From the NCBI RefSeq assembly GCF_024172125.1, contig NZ_JAMZEA010000018.1, forward strand, positions 149,734 to 213,733: 64,000 nucleotides of DNA, written 5' to 3'. Shown one piece after another: positions 1 through 9,081 of this stretch (its first letter is position 1; each line of letters begins with the position of its first letter). This stretch comes from Actinomadura rupiterrae (GTDB lineage Bacteria; Actinomycetota; Actinomycetes; Streptosporangiales; Streptosporangiaceae). Both the position numbers and the translations under genes were made by a program. The notes under the pieces are model-generated. The model worked only from the letters and a program-made list of their open reading frames with translations, was not told where the DNA came from and made no database searches.

Positions 1-772
<772 letters not shown>

Positions 773-776
<4 letters not shown>

Positions 777-1600
777 TGGTTGCGTCCTTCCTGGCTGCCG
801 GGCTTGACGTCGCCGCCGATGGGCTTGCCCGGCTCGTTCGGCGGCGGGTCGGTGATCTCCTCCGGCTTCACCGGCTCGTCCGGCGCGGCGCGGCCCGTGT
901 CGGCGGCCGGGGCCGTCCAGCCGCGCTCGCGGGCGAGGTCGAGACCGCGCAGCGACTCCGTCCCCGCCTGGACGCCCTCGTGCGCGAGGCCGTCGTCGAA
1001 ACCGGCCAGCACGCGGCTGGCCTGCTTCCACGTGCAGAGCGTGTTCGGACCCCGGGAAGGAAGCACTTGCTTACCCGCACGGAGGTCGTCGACCAGGCGC
1101 TTGGCCTTCTCCGGCGTCATGTTGTCGAAGAACTCCCAGTTCACCGTCATGACGGGCGCGAAGTCGCAGGCCGCGTTGCACTCGATGCGCTCCAGCGAGA
1201 CCGTGCCGTCCTCGGTCGACTCGTCATGCCCGACGCCGAGGTGCTCGCTCAGCTCGTTCCAGATCTGGTCGCCGCCCATCACCGCGCACAGCGTGTTGAT
1301 GCAGACGCCGACGTGGTAGTCGCCGACCGGCTCCCGCTTGTACTGGGTGTAGAACGTCGCGACCCCGGTGACCTGCGCGGGCGTGATGCCGAGCGTCTCG
1401 GCGCAGAAGTCGATCCCGCGCCCGGTGACGTAGCCGTCCTCCGCCTGCACCAGGTGCAGCATCGGCAGCAGCGCCGACCTCGGCTGCGGGTACCGCGCCA
1501 GGATGTCCTTGGCATCCCGGTCCAGCCGCTCCCGCGTCTCCGGGTCGTACGGCTCGGTGCTGCGGAACGGCGGCTCCAGCTTGAGCAGCTGCTCGCTCAA
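773..1600 (-). CDS. nuoE: NADH-quinone oxidoreductase subunit E (NuoE)
   Basis: Thioredoxin-like 2Fe-2S subunit of complex I that partners NuoF in the peripheral arm. It is 275 aa from a TTG start at 1600. That codon overlaps the nuoD TGA as TTGA and has a GGAGGT ribosome site 7 nt upstream. The 2Fe-2S ligands appear as CINTLC and ECNAACDF about 40 residues apart. The core ends near residue 200. A Pro/Glu-rich, probably disordered tail of roughly 70 residues follows (PAADTGRAAPDEP and onward), making it longer than proteobacterial NuoE, as is common in actinomycetes. Identification is firm and the start is well supported. Confidence 0.95.
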
Positions 1601-2952
1601 CGGTCCACACCTCCCATCACGGGGTCGATCGAGGCGACCGCGGCGATCACGTCGGCGACCATGCCGCCCTCGGCCATCGCGGGCGTCGCCTGCAGGTTGG
1701 TGAAGGACGGGTCGCGGAAGTGCGCCCGGTACGGACGCGTCCCGCCGTCGCTGACCAGGTGCGCGCCCAGCTCGCCGCGCGGCGACTCGACCGCCGCGTA
1801 CACCTGCCCGGCCGGCACCCGGAAGCCCTCGGTCACCAGCTTGAAGTGGTGGATCAGCGCCTCCATGGAGGTGCCCATGATGTGTGCGATGTGCCGGGGC
1901 GAGTTGCCCATGCCGTCCGCGCCGATCGCGAGCTGCGCCGGCCAGCCGATCTTCTTGTCCTCGACCATGACCGGGCCCTTGACCGACTGGAGCCGCTCGA
2001 CGCACTGCTCCACGATCTTCAGCGACTCCTCCATCTCCGCCATCCGGACCAGGTAGCGGCCGTAGACGTCGCAGGTGGTCTGGGTGTGGACCTGGAAGTC
2101 GTAGGTCTCGTAACCGCAGTACGGCTGGGACTTGCGCAGGTCCCACGGGATGCCGGTGGCGCGCAGCACCGGGCCGGTGATGCCGAGCGCGGTGCAGCCG
2201 GTCAGGTCCAGGTACCCGACGTCCTTGGTGCGGGCCTTGTAGACCGGGTTGTCGTCCATCAGCTTGCGCATCGCCTTCAGCCGCTTCGGCATCCGGTCGA
2301 GGTAGTCGCGCAGCTTGCTCATCGCGCCGCTCGGCAGGTCCTGCGCGACACCGCCCGGGCGGACGTAGGCCATGTTCATCCGCAGGCCGGTGATCTCCTC
2401 GAACAGGTCGAGGGTGTACTCGCGCTCGATGAAGCCGTTCAGCATCACCGTCGTCGCGCCGAGCTCCAGGCCGAACGTCGCGATCGCGACCAGGTGCGAG
2501 GAGATCCGGTTGAGCTCCATCATCATCACGCGGATGATCTGCGCCCGCTCCGGCACCTGCTCGGTGATCCCGAGCAGCTTCTCCACACCGAGCGCGTACG
2601 CGGTCTCGTTGAAGATCGGCGCCAGGTAGTCCATCCGGGTGCAGAACGTGGAGCCCTGCGTCCAGGTGCGGTACTCCATGTTCTTCTCGATGCCGGTGTG
2701 CAGGTAGCCGATGCCCAGCCGGCACTCGTCGACCGTCTCGCCGTCGAGCGTCAGGATCAGCCGGAGCACGCCGTGCGTGGACGGGTGCTGCGGGCCCATG
2801 TTCACGACCAGGCGCTCGTCCCCGGCGTCCCGGGCGTCGGCGACCATCTGGTCCCAGTCCTGCCCGTTGACGTCGAAGACGCGTCCCTCGGCGGCCTCCT
2901 CGGCCGCGGCCGCGTACGCGTCGTACTCGGTGTACTTGGTGGAGGGGCTCAC
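1597..2952 (-). CDS. nuoD: NADH-quinone oxidoreductase subunit D (NuoD)
   Basis: The 49-kDa-type subunit of complex I, forming the quinone-binding cavity with NuoB. It is 451 aa. The family signature MGPQHPSTHGVLR lies near residue 50, followed by GYLHTGIEKNMEYRTW and the C-terminal DPVMGGVDR. The GTG start at 2952 overlaps the nuoC stop (GTGA). The first 45 residues (YTEYDAYAAAAEE) are an acidic extension ahead of the conserved core, typical of actinobacterial NuoD. It is cotranscribed with nuoC and nuoE. Confidence 0.96.
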   Translation of the reverse strand: MSPSTKYTEYDAYAAAAEEAAEGRVFDVNGQDWDQMVADARDAGDERLVVNMGPQHPSTHGVLRLILTLDGETVDECRLGIGYLHTGIEKNMEYRTWTQGSTFCTRMDYLAPIFNETAYALGVEKLLGITEQVPERAQIIRVMMMELNRISSHLVAIATFGLELGATTVMLNGFIEREYTLDLFEEITGLRMNMAYVRPGGVAQDLPSGAMSKLRDYLDRMPKRLKAMRKLMDDNPVYKARTKDVGYLDLTGCTALGITGPVLRATGIPWDLRKSQPYCGYETYDFQVHTQTTCDVYGRYLVRMAEMEESLKIVEQCVERLQSVKGPVMVEDKKIGWPAQLAIGADGMGNSPRHIAHIMGTSMEALIHHFKLVTEGFRVPAGQVYAAVESPRGELGAHLVSDGGTRPYRAHFRDPSFTNLQATPAMAEGGMVADVIAAVASIDPVMGGVDR

Positions 2953-3695
2953 GTGTACGACCTCCGCTGGTCGGGCGGCGGAACCTCGGCGCCGCGGTAC
3001 TCGACGGGGATGCCGCCGAGCGGGTAGTCCTTGCGCTGCGGGTGCCCGACCCAGTCGTCCGGCATCATGATCCGGGTCAGCGCCGGGTGGCCGTCGAACA
3101 CGATCCCGAAGAAGTCGTAGGTCTCGCGCTCGTGCCAGTCGTTGGTCGGGTAGATGTCCACGATCGACGGGACGTGCGGGTCGCTGTCGGGGCACGACAC
3201 GTCGAGCCGGACGCGCCGGTTGTGCGTGATCGACAGCAGCGGGTAGACCGCGTGCAGCTCCGCGCCCTCGTCGGACGGGTAGTGCACGCCGCTCACGCCC
3301 ATGCACATCTCGAACCGCAGCTCCGGCGCGTCCCGGAGGGTGCGGGCGACCTCGGCGAGGTGCTCGCGCTTCACGTGGAGGGTCAGCTCGCCGCGGTGCA
3401 CGACCACGCGCTCGACCGCCTCGCCGTAGGTCGGCAGCAGCCGCGCGAGCTGGTCGGCGATCTCGTCGAACTCACCGGCCTCGGCGGCGCCGTCCGGGCC
3501 GCCGAACGGGCGCGGCGACGACACCTTCGGGGCCTGCCGGACGACGAGCCGCCCGTACCCGGACGTGTCGCCCGTCCCCTGGATGCCGAACATGCCCGTC
3601 CGGGCGACCGGCTGCTCGGCGCGCTCGTCCTCGCGGTGCGCGGGGAGGCGGTCGGCGGCCTGCTCGGCCTGCTGCTCGGGGTTCTGCGAGCTCAT
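2949..3695 (-). CDS. nuoC: NADH-quinone oxidoreductase subunit C (NuoC)
   Basis: The 30-kDa-type subunit of the complex I connecting module. It is 248 aa from an ATG 1 nt after the nuoB stop. The conserved block WHERETYDFFGIVFDGHP with RIMMPDDWVGHPQRKDYPLGG lies at about residues 180-225 and identifies the family. The N-terminal 50 residues, rich in Gln, Glu and Ala, are variable. It is a separate gene here, not fused to nuoD as in E. coli. The gene lies between nuoB and nuoD in one polycistron. Confidence 0.95.
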   Translation of the reverse strand: MSSQNPEQQAEQAADRLPAHREDERAEQPVARTGMFGIQGTGDTSGYGRLVVRQAPKVSSPRPFGGPDGAAEAGEFDEIADQLARLLPTYGEAVERVVVHRGELTLHVKREHLAEVARTLRDAPELRFEMCMGVSGVHYPSDEGAELHAVYPLLSITHNRRVRLDVSCPDSDPHVPSIVDIYPTNDWHERETYDFFGIVFDGHPALTRIMMPDDWVGHPQRKDYPLGGIPVEYRGAEVPPPDQRRSYT

Positions 3696-3696
3696 C

Positions 3697-4245
3697 TCAG
3701 ACCACCCCCTGCCCGAGGAGCGGCAGCTGCCGCCGCTTGGTCTCCTCCAGCTCGGCGATCTGCTTCGCCCGCTGCGGACCGAGCTTGGTGTTCTGGATCT
3801 TGTCGTGCAGCTTCAGGATCGCGTCCAGCAGCATCTCCGGCCGCGGCGGGCAGCCGGGCAGGTAGATGTCCACCGGGACGATGTGGTCCACGCCCTGCAC
3901 GATCGCGTAGTTGTTGAACATGCCGCCGGACGAGGCGCACACGCCCATCGCGATGACCCACTTGGGCTCGGTCATCTGGTCGTAGATCTGCCGGAGCACC
4001 GGCGCCATCTTCTGGCTCACCCGGCCCGCGACGATCATCAGGTCGGCCTGCCGGGGTGTCGCCGAGGCACGCTCCATTCCCCATCGGGAGAAGTCGTGCC
4101 GGGGGTCGCCGGTCGCCATCATCTCGATCGCGCAGCACGCGAGACCGAAGGTGGCGGGCCAGACCGAGCTCTTGCGCGCCCACCCGGCGACCTGCTCGAC
4201 GGTCGTCAGCAGGAAGCCGCTGGGGAGCTTCTCTTCAAGACCCAT
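3697..4245 (-). CDS. nuoB: NADH-quinone oxidoreductase subunit B (NuoB)
   Basis: Carries the terminal N2 4Fe-4S cluster that passes electrons to menaquinone. It is 182 aa. Cluster ligands are visible as the tandem cysteines in GLACCAIEMM, the cysteine in GVCASSGGMFNNY and the one in LPGCPPRPE. Its ATG directly abuts the nuoA TAA with no spacer. The C-terminal tail (LEETKRRQLPLLGQGVV) is slightly longer than in enterobacteria. Identification is firm. Confidence 0.97.
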   Translation of the reverse strand: MGLEEKLPSGFLLTTVEQVAGWARKSSVWPATFGLACCAIEMMATGDPRHDFSRWGMERASATPRQADLMIVAGRVSQKMAPVLRQIYDQMTEPKWVIAMGVCASSGGMFNNYAIVQGVDHIVPVDIYLPGCPPRPEMLLDAILKLHDKIQNTKLGPQRAKQIAELEETKRRQLPLLGQGVV

Positions 4246-4605
4246 TTAGTCCCACTCCAGACCACCGCGCCGCCAGATGTAGGCGTACGCCACCAGCACG
4301 GTGAGGATGAAAAGGACCATCTCCACAAGACCGAAAATCCCCAGGCTGTCGAAGGCGACGGCCCAGGGATAGAGGAAGATGATCTCGATGTCGAAGACGA
4401 TGAACAGCATCGCCGTCAGGTAGTACTTGACGGGGAAGCGCCCGCCGCCCACCGGCTGCGGGGTCGGCTCGATCCCGCACTCGTAGGCGTCCAGGCGCGC
4501 CCGGTTCCAGCGCTTCGGCCCCGTCATCGAGGCCATCACCACCGATCCGGCGGCGAACGCGAACGCCAGAACCCCCAACACGATGATCGGGATATAGAGG
4601 TCCAC
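4246..4605 (-). CDS. nuoA: NADH-quinone oxidoreductase subunit A (NuoA)
   Basis: Small membrane subunit of complex I, 119 aa with three predicted transmembrane helices (about 4-26, 62-84 and 90-112). The conserved loop YECGIEPT lies near residue 41, followed by FDIEIIFLYPWA. The start is GTG at 4605 with AGGA a few bases upstream. It is the first gene of the operon. The roughly 160 bp upstream carry a -10-like TAGGGT and then a long palindrome, described separately. Confidence 0.95.
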   Translation of the reverse strand: MDLYIPIIVLGVLAFAFAAGSVVMASMTGPKRWNRARLDAYECGIEPTPQPVGGGRFPVKYYLTAMLFIVFDIEIIFLYPWAVAFDSLGIFGLVEMVLFILTVLVAYAYIWRRGGLEWD

Positions 4606-4691
4606 GGAGTCCTACTTCCTCTCCTCGGGGCGTACGACGCTGTACGGGCGCCGTCTCCGCGCGTGCGGGGACCGCGCCTCGGCGACGTCCG

Positions 4692-4713
4692 CCGCGTGAC
4701 CGCGGTCACGCGG
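4692..4713. promoter_or_regulatory. 22-bp perfect palindrome in the nuoA upstream region (degenerate Rex-like operator)
   Basis: A perfect 22-bp inverted repeat whose central 16 bases read CGTGACCGCGGTCACG. On the minus strand it lies just downstream of a TAGGGT -10-like element, about 87 bp before nuoA. It keeps the GTGA and TCAC half-site cores of the Streptomyces Rex operator (TGTGAAnnnnTTCACA) but differs at the flanking T/A and inner A/T positions. Another regulator could use it. The Rex assignment is inference, strengthened by rex and two better sites in the same window. Confidence 0.45.
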
Positions 4714-4769
4714 GCGGGTCGTCACCCTAGCCAAGGTGATCAATAGCACTCCCCTCCGGGGGTAAGGGA

Positions 4770-6026
4770 CTAGGCGGCGGGTGCCACCCTCTGCATCGCA
4801 TTGATGATCCGGTCGAACGCGTCGCCGCCCTTGGGGTCGGTGAGGTTCGCCAGAAGCTTGAGGGTGAAACGCATCAGCGTCGGATGCGGCAGGCCGTGCG
4901 TGGTGAGGAACTTCATCACCCGTGGGTCGCCGATGGCCTGCACGAACACCCGCGCCAGCGTGAAGTAGCCGCCGTGCTCGTCCTTGAGGATGCGCGGGTA
5001 CTCGTACAGCGTCCGCTCGCGCTGCGCCGGGGTGCGGCGGGCCAGCGCCTGCACCATGATCTCGGCGGCCAGCCGGCCGGACTCCAGCGCATAGTCGATG
5101 CCCTCGCCGTTGAACGGGTTGATCATCCCGCCGGCGTCGCCGACCAGCAGCATGCCGCGCGCGTAGTGCGGCTGCCGGTTGAAGCCCATGGGGAGCGCCG
5201 CGCCGCGGGCCGGGCCGGACGCGTGCTCCTCGTCGAACTGCCACTCGGGCGGCATCTGGGCCGTCCAGCCCTTGAGCATGCCGCGGTAGTCCACGTTCTG
5301 GAACGACTTGGAGGTGTTGAGGAGGCCGAGGCCGACGTTGCAGGTGCCGTCCGCGAGGGGGAAGACCCAGCCGTAGCCGGGGAGCAGGCGCGTGCCGTCC
5401 CACAGCTCCAGCCATGCCTCCATGTAGTCGTCGGTGGCGCGCGGCGACTCGTAGTAGCGGCGGACGGCCACGCCCATCGGACGGTCCGTGCGGCGCTCCA
5501 GCCCCATCGCGACGCTGAGCCGGGTCGAGTTGCCGTCCGCGGCCACCACCAGCGGCGCGTGGAAGGTGATCTCCTCGCCCTTGTGCCTGGCGGTCACGCC
5601 GCTGATCCGGTCGGTGCGCTCGTCGATGATCGGGCCGGTCACGTTGCAGCCCTCGATCAGCTCGGCGCCGGCCGCCGCGGCGTGCCGGGCGAGCAGCTCG
5701 TCCAGGTCCATCCGGGACCGGACGAGGCCGAAGTCGGGGAAGCTGGCGAGCTCGGGCCAGGGCAGCTCGATCCGGGTGCCGCCGCCGTAGATCCGCAGGC
5801 CCTTGTTGCGGCTCCAGCCGGGCGCGTCGATGTCCACGCCCATGGAGATCAGCGCCCGGACGGCGCGCGGGGTGAGCCCGTCGCCGCAGATCTTGTCGCG
5901 CGGGAACGTCGCCTTCTCCAACAGGAGCACGCTGAGGCCGGCGCGGGCCAGCCAGTAGGCGGTGGACGACCCGGCGGGTCCGGCCCCGACGACGATGACG
6001 TCCGCGTGTCGGGTGGAGTCGGTCAC
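4770..6026 (-). CDS. Geranylgeranyl reductase family FAD-dependent oxidoreductase
   Basis: A flavoprotein of the group that saturates isoprenoid double bonds. Next to menG and nuo it is most likely the menaquinone side-chain reductase (MenJ-like). It is 418 aa. There is an N-terminal Rossmann motif VVGAGPAGSSTAY at about 10-22, then ICGDGLTPRAV near 50. The FAD-binding GDAGGMINPFNGEGI lies near residue 285. I chose the GTG at 6026 because AAGAGGAA sits 6 nt upstream. An upstream ATG at 6065 would start inside the Rex-like operator and has no ribosome site. Substrate specificity cannot be read from the sequence. Confidence 0.88.
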   Translation of the reverse strand: MTDSTRHADVIVVGAGPAGSSTAYWLARAGLSVLLLEKATFPRDKICGDGLTPRAVRALISMGVDIDAPGWSRNKGLRIYGGGTRIELPWPELASFPDFGLVRSRMDLDELLARHAAAAGAELIEGCNVTGPIIDERTDRISGVTARHKGEEITFHAPLVVAADGNSTRLSVAMGLERRTDRPMGVAVRRYYESPRATDDYMEAWLELWDGTRLLPGYGWVFPLADGTCNVGLGLLNTSKSFQNVDYRGMLKGWTAQMPPEWQFDEEHASGPARGAALPMGFNRQPHYARGMLLVGDAGGMINPFNGEGIDYALESGRLAAEIMVQALARRTPAQRERTLYEYPRILKDEHGGYFTLARVFVQAIGDPRVMKFLTTHGLPHPTLMRFTLKLLANLTDPKGGDAFDRIINAMQRVAPAA

Positions 6027-6049
6027 AGCGTTCCTCTTACTTCGTTCGC

Positions 6050-6067
6050 TTGTGAAGTACTTCACAA
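6050..6067. promoter_or_regulatory. Rex-type operator upstream of the geranylgeranyl reductase gene
   Basis: Perfect 18-bp palindrome TTGTGAAGTACTTCACAA. It matches the known Streptomyces Rex consensus TTGTGAAnnnnTTCACAA at every fixed position. On the minus strand it lies 13 nt after a -10-like TAGACT and about 24 nt before the start codon, where a bound repressor would block transcription. A rex gene lies at 37.6 kb in this window. The match is seen directly; Rex binding is inferred. Confidence 0.82.
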
Positions 6068-6142
6068 GAATCCGATGGGGAGTCTATTCCTTTGGAGCCG
6101 CTCGTGGGTACCTCTGCGCCCGCCCGGTTTTGGACCGGTGCA

Positions 6143-6160
6143 AAACACCCCGAACGGGGT
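6143..6160 (-). terminator. Intrinsic terminator at the end of menG
   Basis: On the minus strand a short hairpin (ACCCCG / CGGGGT around a UUC-type loop) overlaps the menG stop and is followed by GTTTTGC. It separates menG transcription from the reductase promoter downstream. The stem is short but GC-rich and followed by T residues. Confidence 0.55.
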
Positions 6161-6861
6161 CAGCCAGGGTTGACGGCGTGGTGCATCGCCGCAACCCCGA
6201 AGGTCAGGTTCTTCCAGCGCACCTTCGACCACCCCGCGTCCTGCACCAGGGAGGCCAGCGCAGCCTGGTCCGGCCAAGCCAGCGTGGAGTCGGCGAGGTA
6301 GGTGTAGCTGTCCGGGTTCGAGGACACCCGGGCGAGCAGCGGCAGCCCGATCTTCAGGTGCGCCTTGTGCCCCGCGGCCAGCAGCGGGTTCGGAGGGTGA
6401 CTGACCTCACACACCAGCAGCCGCCCGCCGGGCCGGGTGACCCGCCGCATCTCGCGCAGCCCGCCCACCGTGTCGGCCACGTTCCGCAGCCCGAACGAGA
6501 TCGTGACGGCGTCGAACGCGCCGTCTTCGAACGGCAGCCGCAGCGCGTCACCCGCGACGAAGGCCAGGTTGTCGACCCCGACCTGCCGCTCCCGCCCGAC
6601 CCGCAGCATGCCCAGCGAGAAGTCGCACGCCACGGTCCGCGCCCCGGCGTCCGCGAACGGCACCGACGACGTCCCCGTCCCGGCGGCCAGGTCGAGCACC
6701 CGCTCCCCCGGCCGGGCGTCCACGGCGCGCACGACCTCCCGCCGCCACCACCGTTCCATCCCACCGGTCATGAGCGTGTTGAGCAGGTCGTACCGTTCGG
6801 CCGTCCGGTCGAACATCGCCGCCACGTCGGCGGGCTTCTTGTCGAGATTGGCGCGGGTCAT
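6160..6861 (-). CDS. menG: Demethylmenaquinone methyltransferase (MenG/UbiE family)
   Basis: SAM-dependent C-methylation of demethylmenaquinone, the last ring step of menaquinone synthesis. It is 233 aa. The family blocks are FDRTAERYDLLNTLMTGG (18-35), the SAM motif LDLAAGTGTSS near 57, VTISFGLRNV near 117, and MRRVTRPGGRLLVCEVS near 138. The ATG start sits just after a short gap containing TAGG. The downstream gene is the geranylgeranyl reductase, so ring methylation and side-chain reduction are encoded side by side. Actinomycetes use menaquinone and no ubiquinone gene is nearby, so menG is preferred over ubiE. Confidence 0.93.
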   Translation of the reverse strand: MTRANLDKKPADVAAMFDRTAERYDLLNTLMTGGMERWWRREVVRAVDARPGERVLDLAAGTGTSSVPFADAGARTVACDFSLGMLRVGRERQVGVDNLAFVAGDALRLPFEDGAFDAVTISFGLRNVADTVGGLREMRRVTRPGGRLLVCEVSHPPNPLLAAGHKAHLKIGLPLLARVSSNPDSYTYLADSTLAWPDQAALASLVQDAGWSKVRWKNLTFGVAAMHHAVNPG

Positions 6862-6890
6862 ACCCCCACCCTAGGAGGCTGTGCTTGTTT

Positions 6891-6970
6891 AAGCAGTCAC
6901 GGCCCACTCCGCTCGCCTAGCGGCGCGTTTACGCAGTCACGGCCACTGCGCTCGCCTAGCGGCTCGCTAC
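6891..6970. repeat. Imperfect 40-bp tandem repeat, two copies
   Basis: Two adjacent copies beginning GTTTAAGCAGTCACGG and GTTTACGCAGTCACGG, each ending in CTCGCCTAGCGGC. They start about 30 bp upstream of menG. They differ at only a few positions and contain no believable gene. Confidence 0.8.
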
Positions 6971-7506
6971 GTGACCGTGCCTGGGCGAACGCGGCATCGC
7001 TTCGCGATCAACCCGGCTTCGCTCGCCTTCGGCTTCGCTCCGCCGGGTTGGTCACGCGTTCGCGCGCGTGGCCGGGCCGCTTCAAACGAGAGCCCGCCAG
7101 CACAAGCACGTCCGCGCGGACGGCGCCGTGCGGTCGCCGCGTCGGCGCGAACCTGCACCCGGGCTCGGCCGCGCGAGCGCGAACGAGGCGGGACGCTGGC
7201 AGCGATGCGGCCGGAGCCGGGGCGGGGCCAGGCGCATCGGCGCGGGCGGCGGGCGCCGCCGCGTCGGCGCGAGTCTCGGGGGCGGAGCCGGGCGCGTCTG
7301 CGCGGACAATACGGATGCGGCGGGACAGCGGCCATGTCAACGCGAACGATCCGGGCGGAGCCGCGGCGGGACCAGGCGCATCGGCGCCGACGGCGCCGGG
7401 CGGGCGTCGCGGCGGCGCGAGCCTGCAGGCGGGCTCGGGCTCGGGCGCGTGAGCGCGGACGAGGCGGGACGCCGGTAGCGGCGCGGCCGGGGCGGGGCCA
7501 GGCGCA
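6971..7506. other. Gene-free, GC-rich repetitive stretch
   Basis: No convincing gene on either strand. Possible reading frames here are Arg/Ala/Gly-rich and have mirror-image frames on both strands, the usual artefact of high GC. The stretch contains dispersed repeats. CAGGCGCATCGGCGC occurs at about 7229, 7374 and 7500. The larger block GGACGAGGCGGGACGC to GGGGCGGGGCCAGG recurs about 270 bp apart. Near the left end are TTCGCTCGCCTTCGGCTTCG-type sequences. Confidence 0.7.
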
Positions 7507-7577
7507 TCGGCGCGGTGACCGCCCGGACGCCCGGGTCGCCGGTGTCCAGCGAGGCCAGGCCCTTGATGTCGGACGTT
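7507..7577 (-). pseudogene. Displaced fragment of a Ser/Thr kinase gene (copy of 20913-20983)
   Basis: About 71 bp here match the inside of the kinase gene at 20.7-22.4 kb with only about four substitutions over the first 67 positions. On the minus strand it would read TSDIKGLASLDTGDPGVRAV, against TSDIKGLTPLDTGDPGVQAV in the intact gene. The match stops abruptly at both ends and no start, kinase domain or frame surrounds it. It is either a gene-conversion scrap or the relic of a deleted paralogue. Confidence 0.75.
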
Positions 7578-7670
7578 ACGGCGGAGGCGGGTCCAGGTGG
7601 GGCGGCGGCAGCGTTGGCGCGGGTTGTGCGGGCGGAGCCGAGAGGGCTGGGCGCCTTGGAGGGGCTGGGG

Positions 7671-7913
7671 TCAGTCTTCCTTGCCGCGGGACTCTTCGAG
7701 CTTGGCCTTCTTGTCGCGGACGGTGCTGACGATCGAGGCCGACATCGCGTCCCGCTGGGTCGAGAGCAGCACGTAGCTGATGACGCCGCTGATGACGAGG
7801 GCGCCGAGCAGCAGGAACACGGGCGCTTTCCGCATGGGTGTGAGCCAGAGGACGGCCGTCGTGGCGACGAAGATCCCCAGGCGCGCGGAGGTGTAGAAGA
7901 GAACGGAACGCAT
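7671..7913 (-). CDS. Small membrane protein, DUF4229 family
   Basis: 80 aa with two hydrophobic segments (about 6-24 and 32-50), the second followed by a charged tail RDKKAKLEESRGKED. The topology, length and the MRxxxxYTxARLGIF opening fit the actinobacterial DUF4229 family, whose function is unknown. It sits 39 bp downstream of the PLP-dependent dehydratase gene on the same strand and may be cotranscribed with it. Assigned from pattern memory. Confidence 0.72.
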   Translation of the reverse strand: MRSVLFYTSARLGIFVATTAVLWLTPMRKAPVFLLLGALVISGVISYVLLSTQRDAMSASIVSTVRDKKAKLEESRGKED

Positions 7914-7952
7914 GGCGGTTCCAGGCTACTCCCGGTCGGTCGATGACCTGGT

Positions 7953-8921
7953 TCAGCCCTGCCGCAGGACGTCGAGGAAGAGCGCCGGGTCCACGTTCCC
8001 GCCGCTCAGGACGGCCGCGGTCGTCCGGGCGGGCGGAAGCTCGGCGCGGCGGTACAGGAAGGCGGCGGTCGCGACGGCGCCGCCGGGCTCGGCGATGAGG
8101 CGGGCCTCGCGCGCGATGCGGCGCATGGTGAGGCGGATCTCGTCCTCGGAGACGGTCACGATGTCGTCCACCAGCTCGCGGACGTGCGCGAAGGTGAGGT
8201 CGCTGAGCCGCTGCACGCGGAGCGCGTCGGCCATGGTGCGCCCGGTGTCCTCGGCGGCCCACTGGACGGGGCGGCCGGCGCGCAGCGAGTCGCGGGCGTC
8301 GGCGGCCAGCTCGGGCTCGACGCCGATGACCTTGGCGCGCGGGTTGAGCGCCTTGACCGCGACCGCGACACCGGAGACCAGGCCGCCGCCGGAGACGGGC
8401 ACGAGGACGAGGTCCAGGTGCGGCTCGTCCTGCACGATCTCCAGGCCGACCGTGCCCTGACCTGCGATGACGCGCGGGTCGTCGAACGGCGGGACGAGCG
8501 TGAAGCCGTGCGCGGCGGCGAGCTTGTCGGCCGTCTCGACGCGGGATTCCAGCGTCGGCTCGACGTAGACGATCTCCGCGCCGAGCGCCATGCACGCCTC
8601 GACCTTCACGCCGGGCGTGGTGTGCGGAATGACCAGCACGCAGCGGACGCCGAGGGCGCGGGCCGTCCACGCGACGGCCTGGGCATGGTTGCCACTGGAA
8701 TGGGCGACGACTCCCTTGGCACGTTCCTCCGCGGGAAGTCCCGCGATGGTCGCATAGGCGCCGCGCAGTTTGAACGCGCCGACGGGCTGGAGCGATTCGG
8801 CTTTCAGCAGGAGCCGTTCTTCGGTGGACGTGGGGAACGGGACGAGCGGCGTCCGGACGGCGGTGCCGGCGAGCAGACCGGCCGCGCGCTCCACGTCCGC
8901 GAGGGTCACGAGGGCGGGCAT
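7953..8921 (-). CDS. Threonine/serine dehydratase-like PLP enzyme (fold type II)
   Basis: 322 aa. The PLP lysine motif FKLRGAY lies near residue 52 and the phosphate loop SGGGLVSG near 180. The substrate-carboxylate loop SSGNHAQAVAW is near 77, and the C-terminal SGGN is present. It would deaminate threonine or serine, or racemise serine. The length is that of the short catabolic or racemase-like group, without the ACT-like regulatory domain of IlvA. No pathway neighbours decide between these activities. It is transcribed away from bldC. Confidence 0.85.
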   Translation of the reverse strand: MPALVTLADVERAAGLLAGTAVRTPLVPFPTSTEERLLLKAESLQPVGAFKLRGAYATIAGLPAEERAKGVVAHSSGNHAQAVAWTARALGVRCVLVIPHTTPGVKVEACMALGAEIVYVEPTLESRVETADKLAAAHGFTLVPPFDDPRVIAGQGTVGLEIVQDEPHLDLVLVPVSGGGLVSGVAVAVKALNPRAKVIGVEPELAADARDSLRAGRPVQWAAEDTGRTMADALRVQRLSDLTFAHVRELVDDIVTVSEDEIRLTMRRIAREARLIAEPGGAVATAAFLYRRAELPPARTTAAVLSGGNVDPALFLDVLRQG

Positions 8922-9081
8922 GGGAGTGAGGTTATTCGCTCACGATCAGCGCGCGATAACGGACGGTCCGGCGGACGCACCGGTGGAACGCCAGGTACGC
9001 GGGGTGGGCGTGGTGTCCGTAGTGTCCAAAACCATGTTGACGGTCGGTAATAGAGGCAGCTCGCCGAACTACGCAGCGTGA

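Noticed and set aside
6971..7506. Arg/Gly-rich open frames in the repeat desert as a real protein
   Set aside because: Open frames exist on both strands with no third-position GC bias favouring one, no ribosome sites, and repeat-driven composition.
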